A stretch of 64,000 nt of DNA from an uncultured Clostridia bacterium (GCA_934120045.1 CAKOTF010000004.1:1-64000); one strand, 5' to 3'; shown: positions 44,496-53,814, counted from the stretch's first letter. Made by a program: numbers and translations. Notes: generated from the letters alone by a model not told the origin.

Positions 44496-45347
44496 GTGAA
44501 AAGTGGAGTAAAACAAGCTATTCTAGATGGAAGTGGAACAGTAATAGGTGCAATGATAATGGCATTTGGAACATCATTATTTTTATTACCAAATCAATTA
44601 TCAACAGGAGGATTTTCTGGAATAGCAACAATAACATATTATTTATTTGATATTCCTATGGGCTTAATGAATTTAATATTAAATATTCCAATGTTTATAT
44701 TTTCAAATTATAGAATAGGAAAAAAGTTTTTAGTGAAATCTATAGTTGGAACAGCAAGTTTGTCAGTTTTTATAGATATATTTGATAAAATTGAACCAAT
44801 AACAACAGACAGATTTTTAGCATCAGTATATGGGGGAACAATAATTGGAATAGGAACAGCAATAATTTTAAAAGTAGGAGCATCTACTGGTGGAACAGAA
44901 TTAATTGCAAATTTAATAAAATCATATAAACCTAATATTACTATAAGTAGATATTTAGCAATAATAGATATTATAATTGTAATTGCAAATGTATTTGTAT
45001 TTAAACATATTGAAATAGGATTATATTCTGCAATTGCAATATATTTATATGGAAAATTAATTGACACTATATTTGAAGGAGTTTATTATACTAAGATAAT
45101 GTTTATAATTTCAGATAAAAGTGAGAAAATTTCAAAACAGATAGAAGAAAATGTAAAAAGAGGAGTAACAGGACTTTATGGAAAAGGAATGTATAGTGGA
45201 AATGACAAATTAGTATTAATATGTGCAGCAAATATAGGAGATATACCAAAAATAAAAAGTATTGCTCAAAATATTGATGAAAAATGTTTTATTGTAGTTG
45301 CAAATGCAAGAGAAGTATTAGGAAAAGGATTTAAAGAATCAAGTTAA
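44496..45347 (+). CDS. YitT-family membrane protein
   Basis: Integral membrane protein with about five to six hydrophobic segments (IGAMIMAFGTSLFLLPNQLS, then SGIATITYYLFDI and others) and a C-terminal cytosolic DUF2179 domain (YTKIMFIISDKSEKISKQIE). LSTGGFSGIA and GASTGGTEL are family glycine motifs. Physiological role is not firmly known. The GTG at 44496 is chosen because AAAGGAG then has a 7-bp spacing; ATG 44490 abuts the site. Confidence 0.9.
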   Translation: MKSGVKQAILDGSGTVIGAMIMAFGTSLFLLPNQLSTGGFSGIATITYYLFDIPMGLMNLILNIPMFIFSNYRIGKKFLVKSIVGTASLSVFIDIFDKIEPITTDRFLASVYGGTIIGIGTAIILKVGASTGGTELIANLIKSYKPNITISRYLAIIDIIIVIANVFVFKHIEIGLYSAIAIYLYGKLIDTIFEGVYYTKIMFIISDKSEKISKQIEENVKRGVTGLYGKGMYSGNDKLVLICAANIGDIPKIKSIAQNIDEKCFIVVANAREVLGKGFKESS

Positions 45348-45375
45348 GTGCAAATGTATTTTTACATTTGCACTT
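45346..45375. terminator. Bidirectional terminator between yitT and gerC
   Basis: AAGTGCAAATGTA pairs with TACATTTGCACTT between convergent genes. Confidence 0.85.
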
Positions 45376-46723
45376 ATGTTTTGGTTATAAGCAATGATGA
45401 AATAATGTTTACATGTGTATTGCAATTAAATTTGGCATTTTTTAATTTCTCTTTATAATTAAAATTATCAAAGTTTTTTTGATAAGGAAAATATTTTAGA
45501 ATGCTTAAATAATATTTATCAATATCAACATTATACTTTCTTGCAGTTTTATCAAAATATTTATTTAATTCGTCATTTAAACGATTTTGGGTAGCTGTGG
45601 ATATCTTATTTATAGTATCTGTATCTTCATAGTTTATATTTGAATTTAGTGAGATTATATTAGCAATTAAATTTAGTTCAATATTTATATTTATAGCTCC
45701 ATTTTCGATAGTAGATGTTATTTTTGATTTTTTATTAGGAGAAAGTTGAATTTCTAATTGTTTATTTTCAACTAAAGGATCTTCAGCAGATATTATACAG
45801 GTATCAATAGAATTTGTGATAAGAGAATGACAAATTGATTCCCAAGCAGTTAATTCTCCAATATATTTATCACCAGAAAAAATAGCAAGACCAAGGTTTT
45901 CTGTACCTCTTCCACCAACAATTGAACTTTTTCCAGCAACTAAATTATTTTGAGTAGTTTCAATTTCTTGCTTTTCTTGATCTTCAACATCTTGTGATGA
46001 TGAATTAGAATTTGAGGTTTCACCATTTATATTGTCTGAATTGCCACTATTTGAAGATGAAGAACTTTCTTCAGAAGAATTTGAAGATGATTTATCTTCT
46101 TCAGAACGTGCTGTTGAATTTAATCCACCTAAAACTGCTATTGGGTCTGAATTGCTTTCAGATAGATTATTAAAAAAATCACCAAGTGTTATATTTGAAA
46201 AATATCCAGTTAATTTACTTGTAATATCAAATGTATCAAAATATTTACTTGTTAGATTTTCTAAATTAGGTTTACTATTATTAATATAATCATATGCTTT
46301 ACAATTAGTAACAACAATATTAGCAGAAGAACGAATTTCTTCATTATTTATTAAACTATATATCTCTGATGAAATGCCCTCTTTGGCAATTTCTTCTGAA
46401 AAAACGACAACACTACAATGTGCAAGATTAATTTCTTTACCTATATAACTATTTAAAAGGTTTAATCCACTAAACATAGAATTAGCTTCGCAAGATGTTA
46501 ATATAATTTGCGAAGAATCAGAAGATGCACCACTCGATGAAGAAGAAAGATTTATAAATTGAGTAGAAATTTTTAATCTTGCTTTTTCACCTTTATCAAT
46601 TCCAAGCACAAGAACATATGCAAGATGTTCTATACGACGATAAATGTAAGAATTAGAAAATCCCGCAACAAATGTAATAAAGACAACAAATAATATTAAA
46701 ATAATTATAAATTTTTTCTTCAT
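45374..46723 (-). CDS. Spore germination protein, Ger(x)C family, without lipobox cysteine
   Basis: GerAC-type subunit of a germinant receptor. The membrane segment at ~4-24 is followed by RRIEHLAYVLVLGIDKG, the family N-terminal signature. A Ser/Asn/Glu low-complexity insert lies at ~204-250. The C-terminal domain contains YNVDIDKYYLSILKYFP. Family members are normally lipoproteins with a Cys just before this signature; here the sequence is VAGFSNSYIYRR, so lipid anchoring seems lost. ATG 46723 is used because GGTGG (overlapping the GTG at 46732) is the ribosome-binding site. Co-transcribed with gerB. Confidence 0.85.
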   Translation of the reverse strand: MKKKFIIILILFVVFITFVAGFSNSYIYRRIEHLAYVLVLGIDKGEKARLKISTQFINLSSSSSGASSDSSQIILTSCEANSMFSGLNLLNSYIGKEINLAHCSVVVFSEEIAKEGISSEIYSLINNEEIRSSANIVVTNCKAYDYINNSKPNLENLTSKYFDTFDITSKLTGYFSNITLGDFFNNLSESNSDPIAVLGGLNSTARSEEDKSSSNSSEESSSSSNSGNSDNINGETSNSNSSSQDVEDQEKQEIETTQNNLVAGKSSIVGGRGTENLGLAIFSGDKYIGELTAWESICHSLITNSIDTCIISAEDPLVENKQLEIQLSPNKKSKITSTIENGAININIELNLIANIISLNSNINYEDTDTINKISTATQNRLNDELNKYFDKTARKYNVDIDKYYLSILKYFPYQKNFDNFNYKEKLKNAKFNCNTHVNIISSLLITKT

Positions 46724-46735
46724 CTTAACCACCTT

Positions 46736-47815
46736 TTAATTTTTTTTTTTTATAAATGCTAATAGTAAAACTAAAATAGCAATTACGAATACTAATATAA
46801 AAAAGAAATAACTTAAAAAATTTTCAGTAAACATCAAAGATGTATTATAATTTTTCTGCCATCCAGATGTTATAAATAATAGAAATGCAGAAATAAATAT
46901 AAAGAAAAAGTTAGATTTGGAATATGTTAATTTTTTTAAAATATTTGCTGAAAATTTTAGTGTTAAACTTAAGTAACTTACAAAACTGATAATCCAAATT
47001 AGAAAAAATATAGAATCCATTTTTCGAAAAAATTCACCATATTCTATATGCTTTACTGCTGAATATAAAGGTAGTAATTCATCTATTTCTGTAAAACCAT
47101 CAAATGTAAAAAGAACTGTTGCAACACATAATAAGTTTAAAATACAAGATATTACAATAGATGTTATTGCAATTTTTTTTATGTTTTGAGTATTTTTTAA
47201 TAATGGTGGCAAGAAAAAAATATATGCTAAACTTTGAAATACAATCATATTATTTAATCCACCAACAAAAGTGTAAAAGAGACTATCTCCAAACATAGGG
47301 TATACATTTTCAATGTTAAAATATTTCATATCAGAGAAAAACATAAAAATAGTAGTAATTATAATTAAAGGAAAAACAATAAAATTGCTTCTATATAAGG
47401 CATTATTTTTGAATAGGCAAGCAATAGTAGCACCTATTATAAAAAAAGATCTTATAAAAATCAGTAGAGTTAAAGGAAAATATATTATTTCTAAACATGA
47501 AGAAAACAGATGAAGTGAATTTCCTGCAAAAATAATAAAATATATAAAAAATAAAATTCCAATAATCCATTTTAATATTTTTCCACCAAGATAATTAGAG
47601 ATATCAAGTAAATCAAATGATGGGAATTTATTTAATAAATAACATATTAAAATTGTGAAAATTAATATAATAATACTTAAATATAATAGGTTAAGTAAAG
47701 ATGCAGATGAAGTATTGTTTATTATAGATTTTACTCCAAATATAATTATTTGATTAAATGAGATTGTTGTTAAAAGGGCAATTGCTTCTTTATTTCCAAT
47801 TTTAGTATTTTCCAT
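46736..47815 (-). CDS. Spore germination permease, GerAB family
   Basis: Highly hydrophobic, about ten membrane segments, of the APC-type GerAB family. It starts KIGNKEAIALLTTISFNQII and has short loops throughout. GerAB senses germinants in the spore inner membrane together with GerAA and GerAC. AAGGA precedes the ATG. It lies 12 bp upstream of gerC, but no gerAA is present; rnjA is divergent. The intergenic region of 277 bp must hold its promoter, possibly for a forespore sigma factor, but I cannot identify it. Confidence 0.88.
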   Translation of the reverse strand: MENTKIGNKEAIALLTTISFNQIIIFGVKSIINNTSSASLLNLLYLSIIILIFTILICYLLNKFPSFDLLDISNYLGGKILKWIIGILFFIYFIIFAGNSLHLFSSCLEIIYFPLTLLIFIRSFFIIGATIACLFKNNALYRSNFIVFPLIIITTIFMFFSDMKYFNIENVYPMFGDSLFYTFVGGLNNMIVFQSLAYIFFLPPLLKNTQNIKKIAITSIVISCILNLLCVATVLFTFDGFTEIDELLPLYSAVKHIEYGEFFRKMDSIFFLIWIISFVSYLSLTLKFSANILKKLTYSKSNFFFIFISAFLLFITSGWQKNYNTSLMFTENFLSYFFFILVFVIAILVLLLAFIKKKN

Positions 47816-47879
47816 AATGATCCTTTCTTGTAAAAAATATTATAATGCTATTATTTACAAGAAAATGGAATTTATACAA

Positions 47880-47908
47880 TTGACAATTATATAAAAATAT
47901 GCTAAAAT
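47880..47908 (+). promoter_or_regulatory. rnjA promoter
   Basis: TTGACA (47880-47885), a 17-bp spacer and TAAAAT (47903-47908). It implies an unusually long leader of about 180 nt. Confidence 0.7.
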
Positions 47909-48003
47909 ATCAAATGTGTTGTCAAGAGATTGATTTGATTTTATCGTATGAAATGATAAAAATAGTAAATAATTATGAGAGATAATTAAATAAAAAATAT
48001 TCA

Positions 48004-48046
48004 AGAACAAATTAAAGAAAAATTAAAAATTTTTCTTATTTGTTCT
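48004..48046 (+). promoter_or_regulatory. Structured leader hairpin upstream of rnjA
   Basis: Outer arms AGAACAAAT / ATTTGTTCT enclose a second stem AAGAAAAATT / AATTTTTCTT. There is no T run, so it is more likely an mRNA-stability or autoregulatory element than a terminator. Confidence 0.5.
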
Positions 48047-48092
48047 ATTTGATACAGATAAAATTAAAAGAGAAAGGAGAATAGATAAATAA

Positions 48093-49964
48093 ATGTCAGA
48101 AGAGAAAGATATATTAGAAGAAACAGCAAATATTGTTGCAGAAAAAGTAAGAAAGACAAGAAAAAATTATCATAAAAAAGAAAATCATAAACAAGAAGAA
48201 GGAACAAAAACAAAGAGAAATTATAAAACAAGAACACCAAAAATAATGCAAGAAGTAAAAGATGGAGAATTAGTAGAAACTAGAATTGCAAAAGATGTAT
48301 TCAAAAAATCAAGTTTAAAAATAATCCCATTAGGAGGATTACATGAAATCGGAAAAAATATTACAGTATTTGAATATGAAGATGAAATGATTGTTGTAGA
48401 TTGTGGTTTATCATTTCCAGAAGATGATATGCTAGGAGTTGACTTAGTAATTCCAGATATAACATATTTAGTAAAAAATCAAGAAAAATTAAAAGGAATG
48501 GTTATAACACATGGTCATGAAGATCATATAGGAGGAATACCATATTTCTTAAAACAAATAAATACACCAATATATGCAACAAGATTAGCAGCAGGACTAA
48601 TAAGCAATAAATTAGAAGAACATAAATTATTAAGAAGTACAGAAATGCATATAGTAACACAAGGTGAAACAATTCAATTAGGAAAGAATTTTAAAGTAGA
48701 ATTTATAAGAAGTTCACACAGTATACCAGATTCTGTAATGTTAGCAATTACAACACCAGCAGGAACAATATTACATACAGGAGACTTTAAAGTAGATTAC
48801 ACACCAATAGATGGACAACTTATGGATTTTGGAAGAATTGCAGAATTAGGAAATAAAGGAATATTAGCATTAATGTCAGATAGTACAAATGCAGAAAGAA
48901 AAGGCTTTACAATGTCAGAAAGTTCTGTAGGAGAACTATTTGATACAGTATTTCAAAATTGTTCAAAAAGAATAGTTGTAGCAACATTTGCATCAAATGT
49001 ACACAGAATACAACAAATAGTAAATTCAGCTATTAAATATAACAGAAAAATAGCTGTATGTGGAAGAAGTATGATAAATATTATAAATACATCAATAGAA
49101 TTAGGATATATCAAATGCCCAGACAACATATTTATTGATATTGATATGATAGGAACATATACAGATGAACAATTAGTTATTATAACAACAGGAAGTCAAG
49201 GAGAACCAATGTCAGCATTAACAAGAATGGCAGCAGGTGATCATAGAAAAATAACAATAACACCAAATGATTTAATAATAATATCAGCAACACCAATTCC
49301 AGGAAATGAAAAATATGTATCAAAAGTAATAGATGATTTAATGCAATTAGGTGCAGAAGTTGTATATAGTGCATTAGCAAATGTACATGTTTCAGGACAT
49401 GCGTGTCAAGAAGAACAAAAATTAATAATGGCATTAGCAAAACCAAAATATTTTATACCAGTACATGGTGAATATAGACAATTAAGAGCACATGCAGATA
49501 CAGCAAAATTAATGGGAATAAGTGAATCAAACATTTTTATGCTTACAAATGGTAGAGTATTAGAAATGAATGAAGATGAATGCAAATTTAATGGAAGTGT
49601 ACCAAGTGGAAGAGTATTAGTTGACGGATTAGGTGTTGGAGATGTTGGAAATATTGTATTAAGAGATAGACAACATTTAGCACAAGATGGACTAATAGTA
49701 ATAGTATTAACAATGGATTCACAAACAGGGGAAGTTGTGGCTGGTCCAGATGTAATTTCAAGAGGATTTGTATATGTAAGAGAATCTGAGAATTTAATGG
49801 ATGATGTAAAAAGTGTTGTAAGACATGAAGTTGCAAAATGTGAGGAAAGAGGAATACGTGATTGGACAACAATAAAATCAACAATTAAAGAAAATTTAAG
49901 AGATTACTTATTTATAAAAACAAAAAGAAATCCAATGATTATTCCTATAATCATGGAAGTATAA
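48093..49964 (+). CDS. rnj: Ribonuclease J
   Basis: Metallo-beta-lactamase/beta-CASP nuclease with 5'-3' exo- and endonuclease activity, central to mRNA decay and rRNA maturation. Metal motif HGHEDHIGG, then HTGDFKVD and MSDSTNAERKGFT; the beta-CASP domain contains ITTGSQGEPMSAL; and FIPVHGEYRQLRAHA is the C-terminal signature. The first ~60 residues are a Lys/Arg-rich extension (KTRKNYHKKENHKQEEG) beyond the usual start, perhaps for RNA or degradosome contact. AAAGGAG is upstream. Confidence 0.94.
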   Translation: MSEEKDILEETANIVAEKVRKTRKNYHKKENHKQEEGTKTKRNYKTRTPKIMQEVKDGELVETRIAKDVFKKSSLKIIPLGGLHEIGKNITVFEYEDEMIVVDCGLSFPEDDMLGVDLVIPDITYLVKNQEKLKGMVITHGHEDHIGGIPYFLKQINTPIYATRLAAGLISNKLEEHKLLRSTEMHIVTQGETIQLGKNFKVEFIRSSHSIPDSVMLAITTPAGTILHTGDFKVDYTPIDGQLMDFGRIAELGNKGILALMSDSTNAERKGFTMSESSVGELFDTVFQNCSKRIVVATFASNVHRIQQIVNSAIKYNRKIAVCGRSMINIINTSIELGYIKCPDNIFIDIDMIGTYTDEQLVIITTGSQGEPMSALTRMAAGDHRKITITPNDLIIISATPIPGNEKYVSKVIDDLMQLGAEVVYSALANVHVSGHACQEEQKLIMALAKPKYFIPVHGEYRQLRAHADTAKLMGISESNIFMLTNGRVLEMNEDECKFNGSVPSGRVLVDGLGVGDVGNIVLRDRQHLAQDGLIVIVLTMDSQTGEVVAGPDVISRGFVYVRESENLMDDVKSVVRHEVAKCEERGIRDWTTIKSTIKENLRDYLFIKTKRNPMIIPIIMEV

Positions 49965-49967
49965 TAA

Positions 49968-50000
49968 AAGAGAGGGGCTTATTAAAGATAAGCTCTTTTT
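49968..50000 (+). terminator. Probable terminator of rnj
   Basis: An imperfect stem, AAAGAG...GCTTA / TAAGCTCTTTTT, ends in T residues. Confidence 0.6.
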
Positions 50001-50083
50001 ATTGTTTTATAGAGGAGAGATGAAATAAAGATATAATTAATAATAAAAAAATTCAAAAAATATTAGACATTTTTTATCCACAA

Positions 50084-50695
50084 ATGTGTGGTATATGTGA
50101 AAAAGAAAGCAGAAACTCACTTTGTTTTGAGTGCAGAAAAAAAATACAAATAGAATTTAAATTTACTACAATTTATTCCAAAAAACAAAATTTTTCAGAA
50201 CAATATTATTTGTTTCAATACAAAAATTTAATAAGAAACTTAATTTTACAAATAAAATTTCAAAGAAAACCATATATATACAAAACAATTGAATATTTTT
50301 TACAAAATAATAAAAAATATTTGGAAAAATTAAAAAAATATGATATAATTATTGTGGTACCATTAAGTTGGAAAAGAAGGCTACAAAGAGGCTATAACCA
50401 AAGTCAATTAATAGCAGAAATAATTTCAAGTATTTTACAAATAAAAATAGAAAGTAGAATATTATATAAAACTAAAAATATTGTACCGCAAAGTACACTA
50501 AATAAAAAAGAAAGAAAAGAAAATATAAAAGGAGCATTTAAGATAAAAAATATAGAAAAAATAATGAACAATAAAATTCTTATAATAGATGACATTTATA
50601 CAACTGGAAGTACATTAAATGAATGTTCAAGAATACTTAAAGAAAAAGGAATAAAGAGAGAAAATATAGGTGTACTAACTCTTGCAAAAGATTAA
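50084..50695 (+). CDS. comF: ComF-family phosphoribosyltransferase-like protein; 5' end uncertain
   Basis: ComF homologue with an N-terminal zinc finger (CGICEKESRNSLCFEC) and a PRT domain containing VVPLSWKRRLQRGYNQSQLI and IIDDIYTTGSTLNECS (PRPP loop). ComF supports DNA uptake in competent bacteria; other competence genes are not seen here. The same frame stays open upstream to 50024 and reads LDIFYPQ before the ATG, as expected for ComF. A well-placed AGAGGAG precedes ATG-AAA-TAA at 50020-50028, so the true start appears to be shifted out of frame by one base. Confidence 0.85.
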   Translation: MCGICEKESRNSLCFECRKKIQIEFKFTTIYSKKQNFSEQYYLFQYKNLIRNLILQIKFQRKPYIYKTIEYFLQNNKKYLEKLKKYDIIIVVPLSWKRRLQRGYNQSQLIAEIISSILQIKIESRILYKTKNIVPQSTLNKKERKENIKGAFKIKNIEKIMNNKILIIDDIYTTGSTLNECSRILKEKGIKRENIGVLTLAKD

Positions 50696-50709
50696 ATAGA
50701 AAGGAGAAA

Positions 50710-50751
50710 ATGCTTGATAAAGCATTTACTATATATTTATGGAAGACTTAG
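50710..50751 (+). other. Possible 13-codon leader peptide overlapping the KAP gene start
   Basis: AAAGGAG (50700-50706) sits before an ATG opening MLDKAFTIYLWKT, whose TAG lies 10 bp inside the KAP gene in another frame. ATGCTT and AAGCAT (50710-50715 with 50720-50725) can also pair as a hairpin. It could couple or limit translation of the next gene. Confidence 0.4.
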
Positions 50752-52703
50752 TTGAAAGTATATTAGATTATGTAAGAGCAGATTATACAGATTATGCAAT
50801 AATGATAAATGGAGAATGGGGATCTGGAAAAACCCATTTTTGGAATAATAAAATCAGAAAAAAGATAGACTCAATGAAATTTAATGGAAAACAATATAAA
50901 ACAATATATATGTCATTATATGGAATTTCGAACCTAGAAGACATAAGCAAAAAGATTTTTATAGAAACAACACAACTTATGGACAAAAACTTAAAAAAAT
51001 ATATGAATCAACATGAAGAAATGACAATTCCAGAATATGCAAAAACAGGATTAGATATGGCAAATTTATTTGGAGTATCAGCAAGTGAAGGAAAAATAGA
51101 TTATGAAGAATTTTTTGCTACAGATGATAAAGTATTATGTTTTGATGACCTAGAGAGAGCAAATGTTGATGTTATAGATATTTTAGGATATATAAATAAT
51201 TTTGTTGAGCATGACCATATAAAAACTATAATAATATGTAATGAAAAAGAATTATCAACAAAAATAAAAAGTAGCAATTTGGAAATGAAAACATTTATAG
51301 CTACATATATACTTGATAAAGAAGGCGAATTACAAGATAACAACAAACCTATGGTTGAAAAAATAAAAGACCAAATAGAAAATGTATTTGATAAAGCAAA
51401 TGATTATGAGAGAATAAAAGAAAAACTTATAGGTGAAACATTTGAATATGCTCCAAAGTTTGACTATATAATAAACGGAATATTGATTAGATATGAAGAT
51501 GATTGTGATTTAGAAAGATTTTATAGAACAAATATTAATATTATTATTTCAACATTCAAAAAAAGTGGAACTAGAAATTTAAGAATATTAAAACAAGCAT
51601 TAAAAGATTTTCAAAAGATATATCAAGTAGTAACTCAAAGATATCCAGATATAAGTAATAGGGTATTACAAACAATGCTGATATTCACAATTGCAATTTC
51701 TTTTGAAATAAAAGCAGGAAAAGTGACAAAAGACAAATTTATTGATATAAAGAATAATGAAGAATATAAATCAATATTAGTTTCATCTAGAGTATTAATG
51801 GATAATAGACAATTTTATATAAAGGAATTTGATAATAATTATTATTATAATTTTAAAGCAGAATATAGATTTTTTAAATTTATTGAATATTACGTTAGAA
51901 CAAGAATATTTGATATGAAATTATTAAAAAATGATATGGAAGAAATACAAAATTCAGGAGAAAACAGAAATATACCAACATATAAAAGATTATTAACAGA
52001 AGAATATTGGAAAATACCTGATGAAGAATTCGTAAAAGTAATAAATGATATAATAAAAGAAATAAAATCAGGAAAAGTAGAATTAATTGAATTAGTAAAA
52101 CTATATTCATATTTTAGTTATTTTTCAAGTAAAAAGTTAATTCCATATGAAGCCGAAACAATAAAAACAATTTTTGAGGATAGTATGGATTTAGTTGCTC
52201 AAAAATCAGAATATTACGAAGTAAAAAAAGATGAATTAAGTGAATTTTCATTAGTTCAAGACCAAGAAAATATGCAAAAAATACTAAATAAATTTTATGA
52301 AATAAATGAAAGTCTAAAAGAAAAATCATTTGGAAAAAAGGCTGAAGAAATATTTAAGTGTATTCCTATGAAAATGGAACAATTTTATGATAGATTTGAT
52401 AAAGAATGCATGGAAATACCAATATTTAGATATTATGAGCCAAGAAATGTTTTACAACGATTAATGTATTCTAGTAATGAAGATCTAGTCATAATAAAAG
52501 ATAAAATGGTAAAAAGAGCTGAGTTATATTCAGAATTATTACTTGAAGAAAAGGATAATTTAATAAAGTTAAAAGACAGTATTGATGAATATGTAAATGA
52601 TAAATCAGCATCAATAAAAATTGTTATGTTAGAAGATTTTTCAAAAAGTTTAAAGTATATAATAAATAAATATGACGAAAATTTGACAAAATTTGAAAAA
52701 TAA
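50739..52703 (+). CDS. KAP-type P-loop NTPase (654 aa)
   Basis: Walker A is MINGEWGSGKTHF (~residues 22-34) and Walker B is KVLCFDDLERANVD (~131-144), both typical of the KAP/STAND-like NTPase group. The C-terminal ~400 residues are helical and charged, with no membrane segments visible, whereas many KAP NTPases have them inserted. KAP proteins occur in phage-defence and membrane-signalling contexts; no effector domain is recognised here. It is flanked by housekeeping genes and has no close partner except the upstream micro-ORF. Confidence 0.75.
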   Translation: MEDLVESILDYVRADYTDYAIMINGEWGSGKTHFWNNKIRKKIDSMKFNGKQYKTIYMSLYGISNLEDISKKIFIETTQLMDKNLKKYMNQHEEMTIPEYAKTGLDMANLFGVSASEGKIDYEEFFATDDKVLCFDDLERANVDVIDILGYINNFVEHDHIKTIIICNEKELSTKIKSSNLEMKTFIATYILDKEGELQDNNKPMVEKIKDQIENVFDKANDYERIKEKLIGETFEYAPKFDYIINGILIRYEDDCDLERFYRTNINIIISTFKKSGTRNLRILKQALKDFQKIYQVVTQRYPDISNRVLQTMLIFTIAISFEIKAGKVTKDKFIDIKNNEEYKSILVSSRVLMDNRQFYIKEFDNNYYYNFKAEYRFFKFIEYYVRTRIFDMKLLKNDMEEIQNSGENRNIPTYKRLLTEEYWKIPDEEFVKVINDIIKEIKSGKVELIELVKLYSYFSYFSSKKLIPYEAETIKTIFEDSMDLVAQKSEYYEVKKDELSEFSLVQDQENMQKILNKFYEINESLKEKSFGKKAEEIFKCIPMKMEQFYDRFDKECMEIPIFRYYEPRNVLQRLMYSSNEDLVIIKDKMVKRAELYSELLLEEKDNLIKLKDSIDEYVNDKSASIKIVMLEDFSKSLKYIINKYDENLTKFEK

Positions 52704-52740
52704 TGTTTAATTATATTGATATATGAAAGGATGTGATTTT

Positions 52741-53262
52741 ATGCAAAATACAGCAACAACTGTAATTGCCATATGTTTAGCAGCAACTTTATTGTTTGTT
52801 GCACCATTAGTTTCATTAACAGAAAGAAATGATAATGTAGTTCAAGAAAATGTAGAATTATTAGTAAATGAATTTGTAACAGATGTACAAAATACAGGAG
52901 TAGTGTCTCAAACAAAATATCAAGCATTAGAAAATTCATTAGCAGCAACAGGTAATACATATAATATAGAGATGGAAGTTCAACATTTAGATGAAAACCC
53001 TGGTAAAAAAACGACACAAGCAAATTATACAAAAATAGGGGAAAATGTTTATTATTCAGAATATACAACACAAGTTTTAGAACAATTAAATAGTAATGGA
53101 AAAATGAATTTAAAAGAGGGAGATAGAATTGTTGTAAATGTAAAAAATACAAATACAACACAAGCACAAACATTAAAAGGTTCTCTTCTAAGTTTTACTA
53201 ATGCTGGACAATATACAATATCAGCAAGTAGTACAGGAATGATAAATGTTAATGGAAAATAA
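52741..53262 (+). CDS. Signal-anchored pilin-like/TadE-like protein of unknown function (173 aa)
   Basis: The N-terminus NTATTVIAICLAATLLFVAP, followed by VSLTERNDNVVQ, is a hydrophobic segment like those of prepilin-like or export-apparatus proteins. The rest is a Thr/Asn-rich extracytoplasmic domain (LKEGDRIVVNVKNTNTTQAQ). AAGGATGTGA is upstream; the ATG at 52723 overlaps that site and is less likely. No other pilus genes are nearby. Function not established. Confidence 0.65.
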   Translation: MQNTATTVIAICLAATLLFVAPLVSLTERNDNVVQENVELLVNEFVTDVQNTGVVSQTKYQALENSLAATGNTYNIEMEVQHLDENPGKKTTQANYTKIGENVYYSEYTTQVLEQLNSNGKMNLKEGDRIVVNVKNTNTTQAQTLKGSLLSFTNAGQYTISASSTGMINVNGK

Positions 53263-53282
53263 AAATACGAAAGGAAAACAAA

Positions 53283-53741
53283 ATGGAAAAAGTTAGAGGA
53301 TTTGAAATTGCAAAAGGATTTGAAAACAAAGGAATAAATTTACCAAAAAGAACAACAAAATATTCAGCTGGATATGATGTAGAATCTGCAGAAGATGTTA
53401 TAGTTCCAAGTTTCAAAAAAGGAATGAAACCAACATTAGTAAAAACAGGAATAAAAGCATATATGCAAGATAATGAATATTTAATGTTAGTAAATAGAAG
53501 TTCTAATCCTGGAAAAAAAGGATTAGTATTAGCAAATAGTATTGGAGTTGTAGACAAAGACTATTATGGAAATGAAGATAATGATGGAAATATAATGTTT
53601 GCTTTCTATAATATAAAAGATGAAAACATAGAAATAAAAAAAGGAGATAGAATAGGACAAGCTATATTTACACCATATCTTACAGTAGATAATGATAATG
53701 CTGAAGGAGAACGAAATGGTGGATTTGGTTCTACGAATTAA
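53283..53741 (+). CDS. dut: dUTP diphosphatase
   Basis: Trimeric-type dUTPase hydrolysing dUTP to dUMP. Its motifs are in order: SAGYDVESAED (1), NRSSNPGKKGLVLANSIGVV (2), VVDKDYYGNEDND (3), KKGDRIGQAIF (4) and ERNGGFGST (5, P-loop-like tail). 152 residues is the usual size. GAAAGG precedes the ATG. It lies 20 bp after the pilin-like gene. Confidence 0.93.
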   Translation: MEKVRGFEIAKGFENKGINLPKRTTKYSAGYDVESAEDVIVPSFKKGMKPTLVKTGIKAYMQDNEYLMLVNRSSNPGKKGLVLANSIGVVDKDYYGNEDNDGNIMFAFYNIKDENIEIKKGDRIGQAIFTPYLTVDNDNAEGERNGGFGSTN

Positions 53742-53770
53742 AAAGATAAATATAATTAAAAAAATAAGAA

Positions 53771-53804
53771 AAAATGGCAAATGTTTTGACTTTTGCCATT
53801 TTTT
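53771..53804 (+). terminator. Terminator of dut, overlapping the carD promoter
   Basis: AAAATGGCAAA pairs with TTTGCCATTTT and is followed by T residues. The loop and right arm also contain the -35 of the next promoter. Confidence 0.85.
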
Positions 53805-53814
53805 ATGGTATAAT
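53786..53814 (+). promoter_or_regulatory. carD promoter embedded in the dut terminator
   Basis: TTGACT (53786-53791), a 17-bp spacer and TATAAT (53809-53814). Confidence 0.8.
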
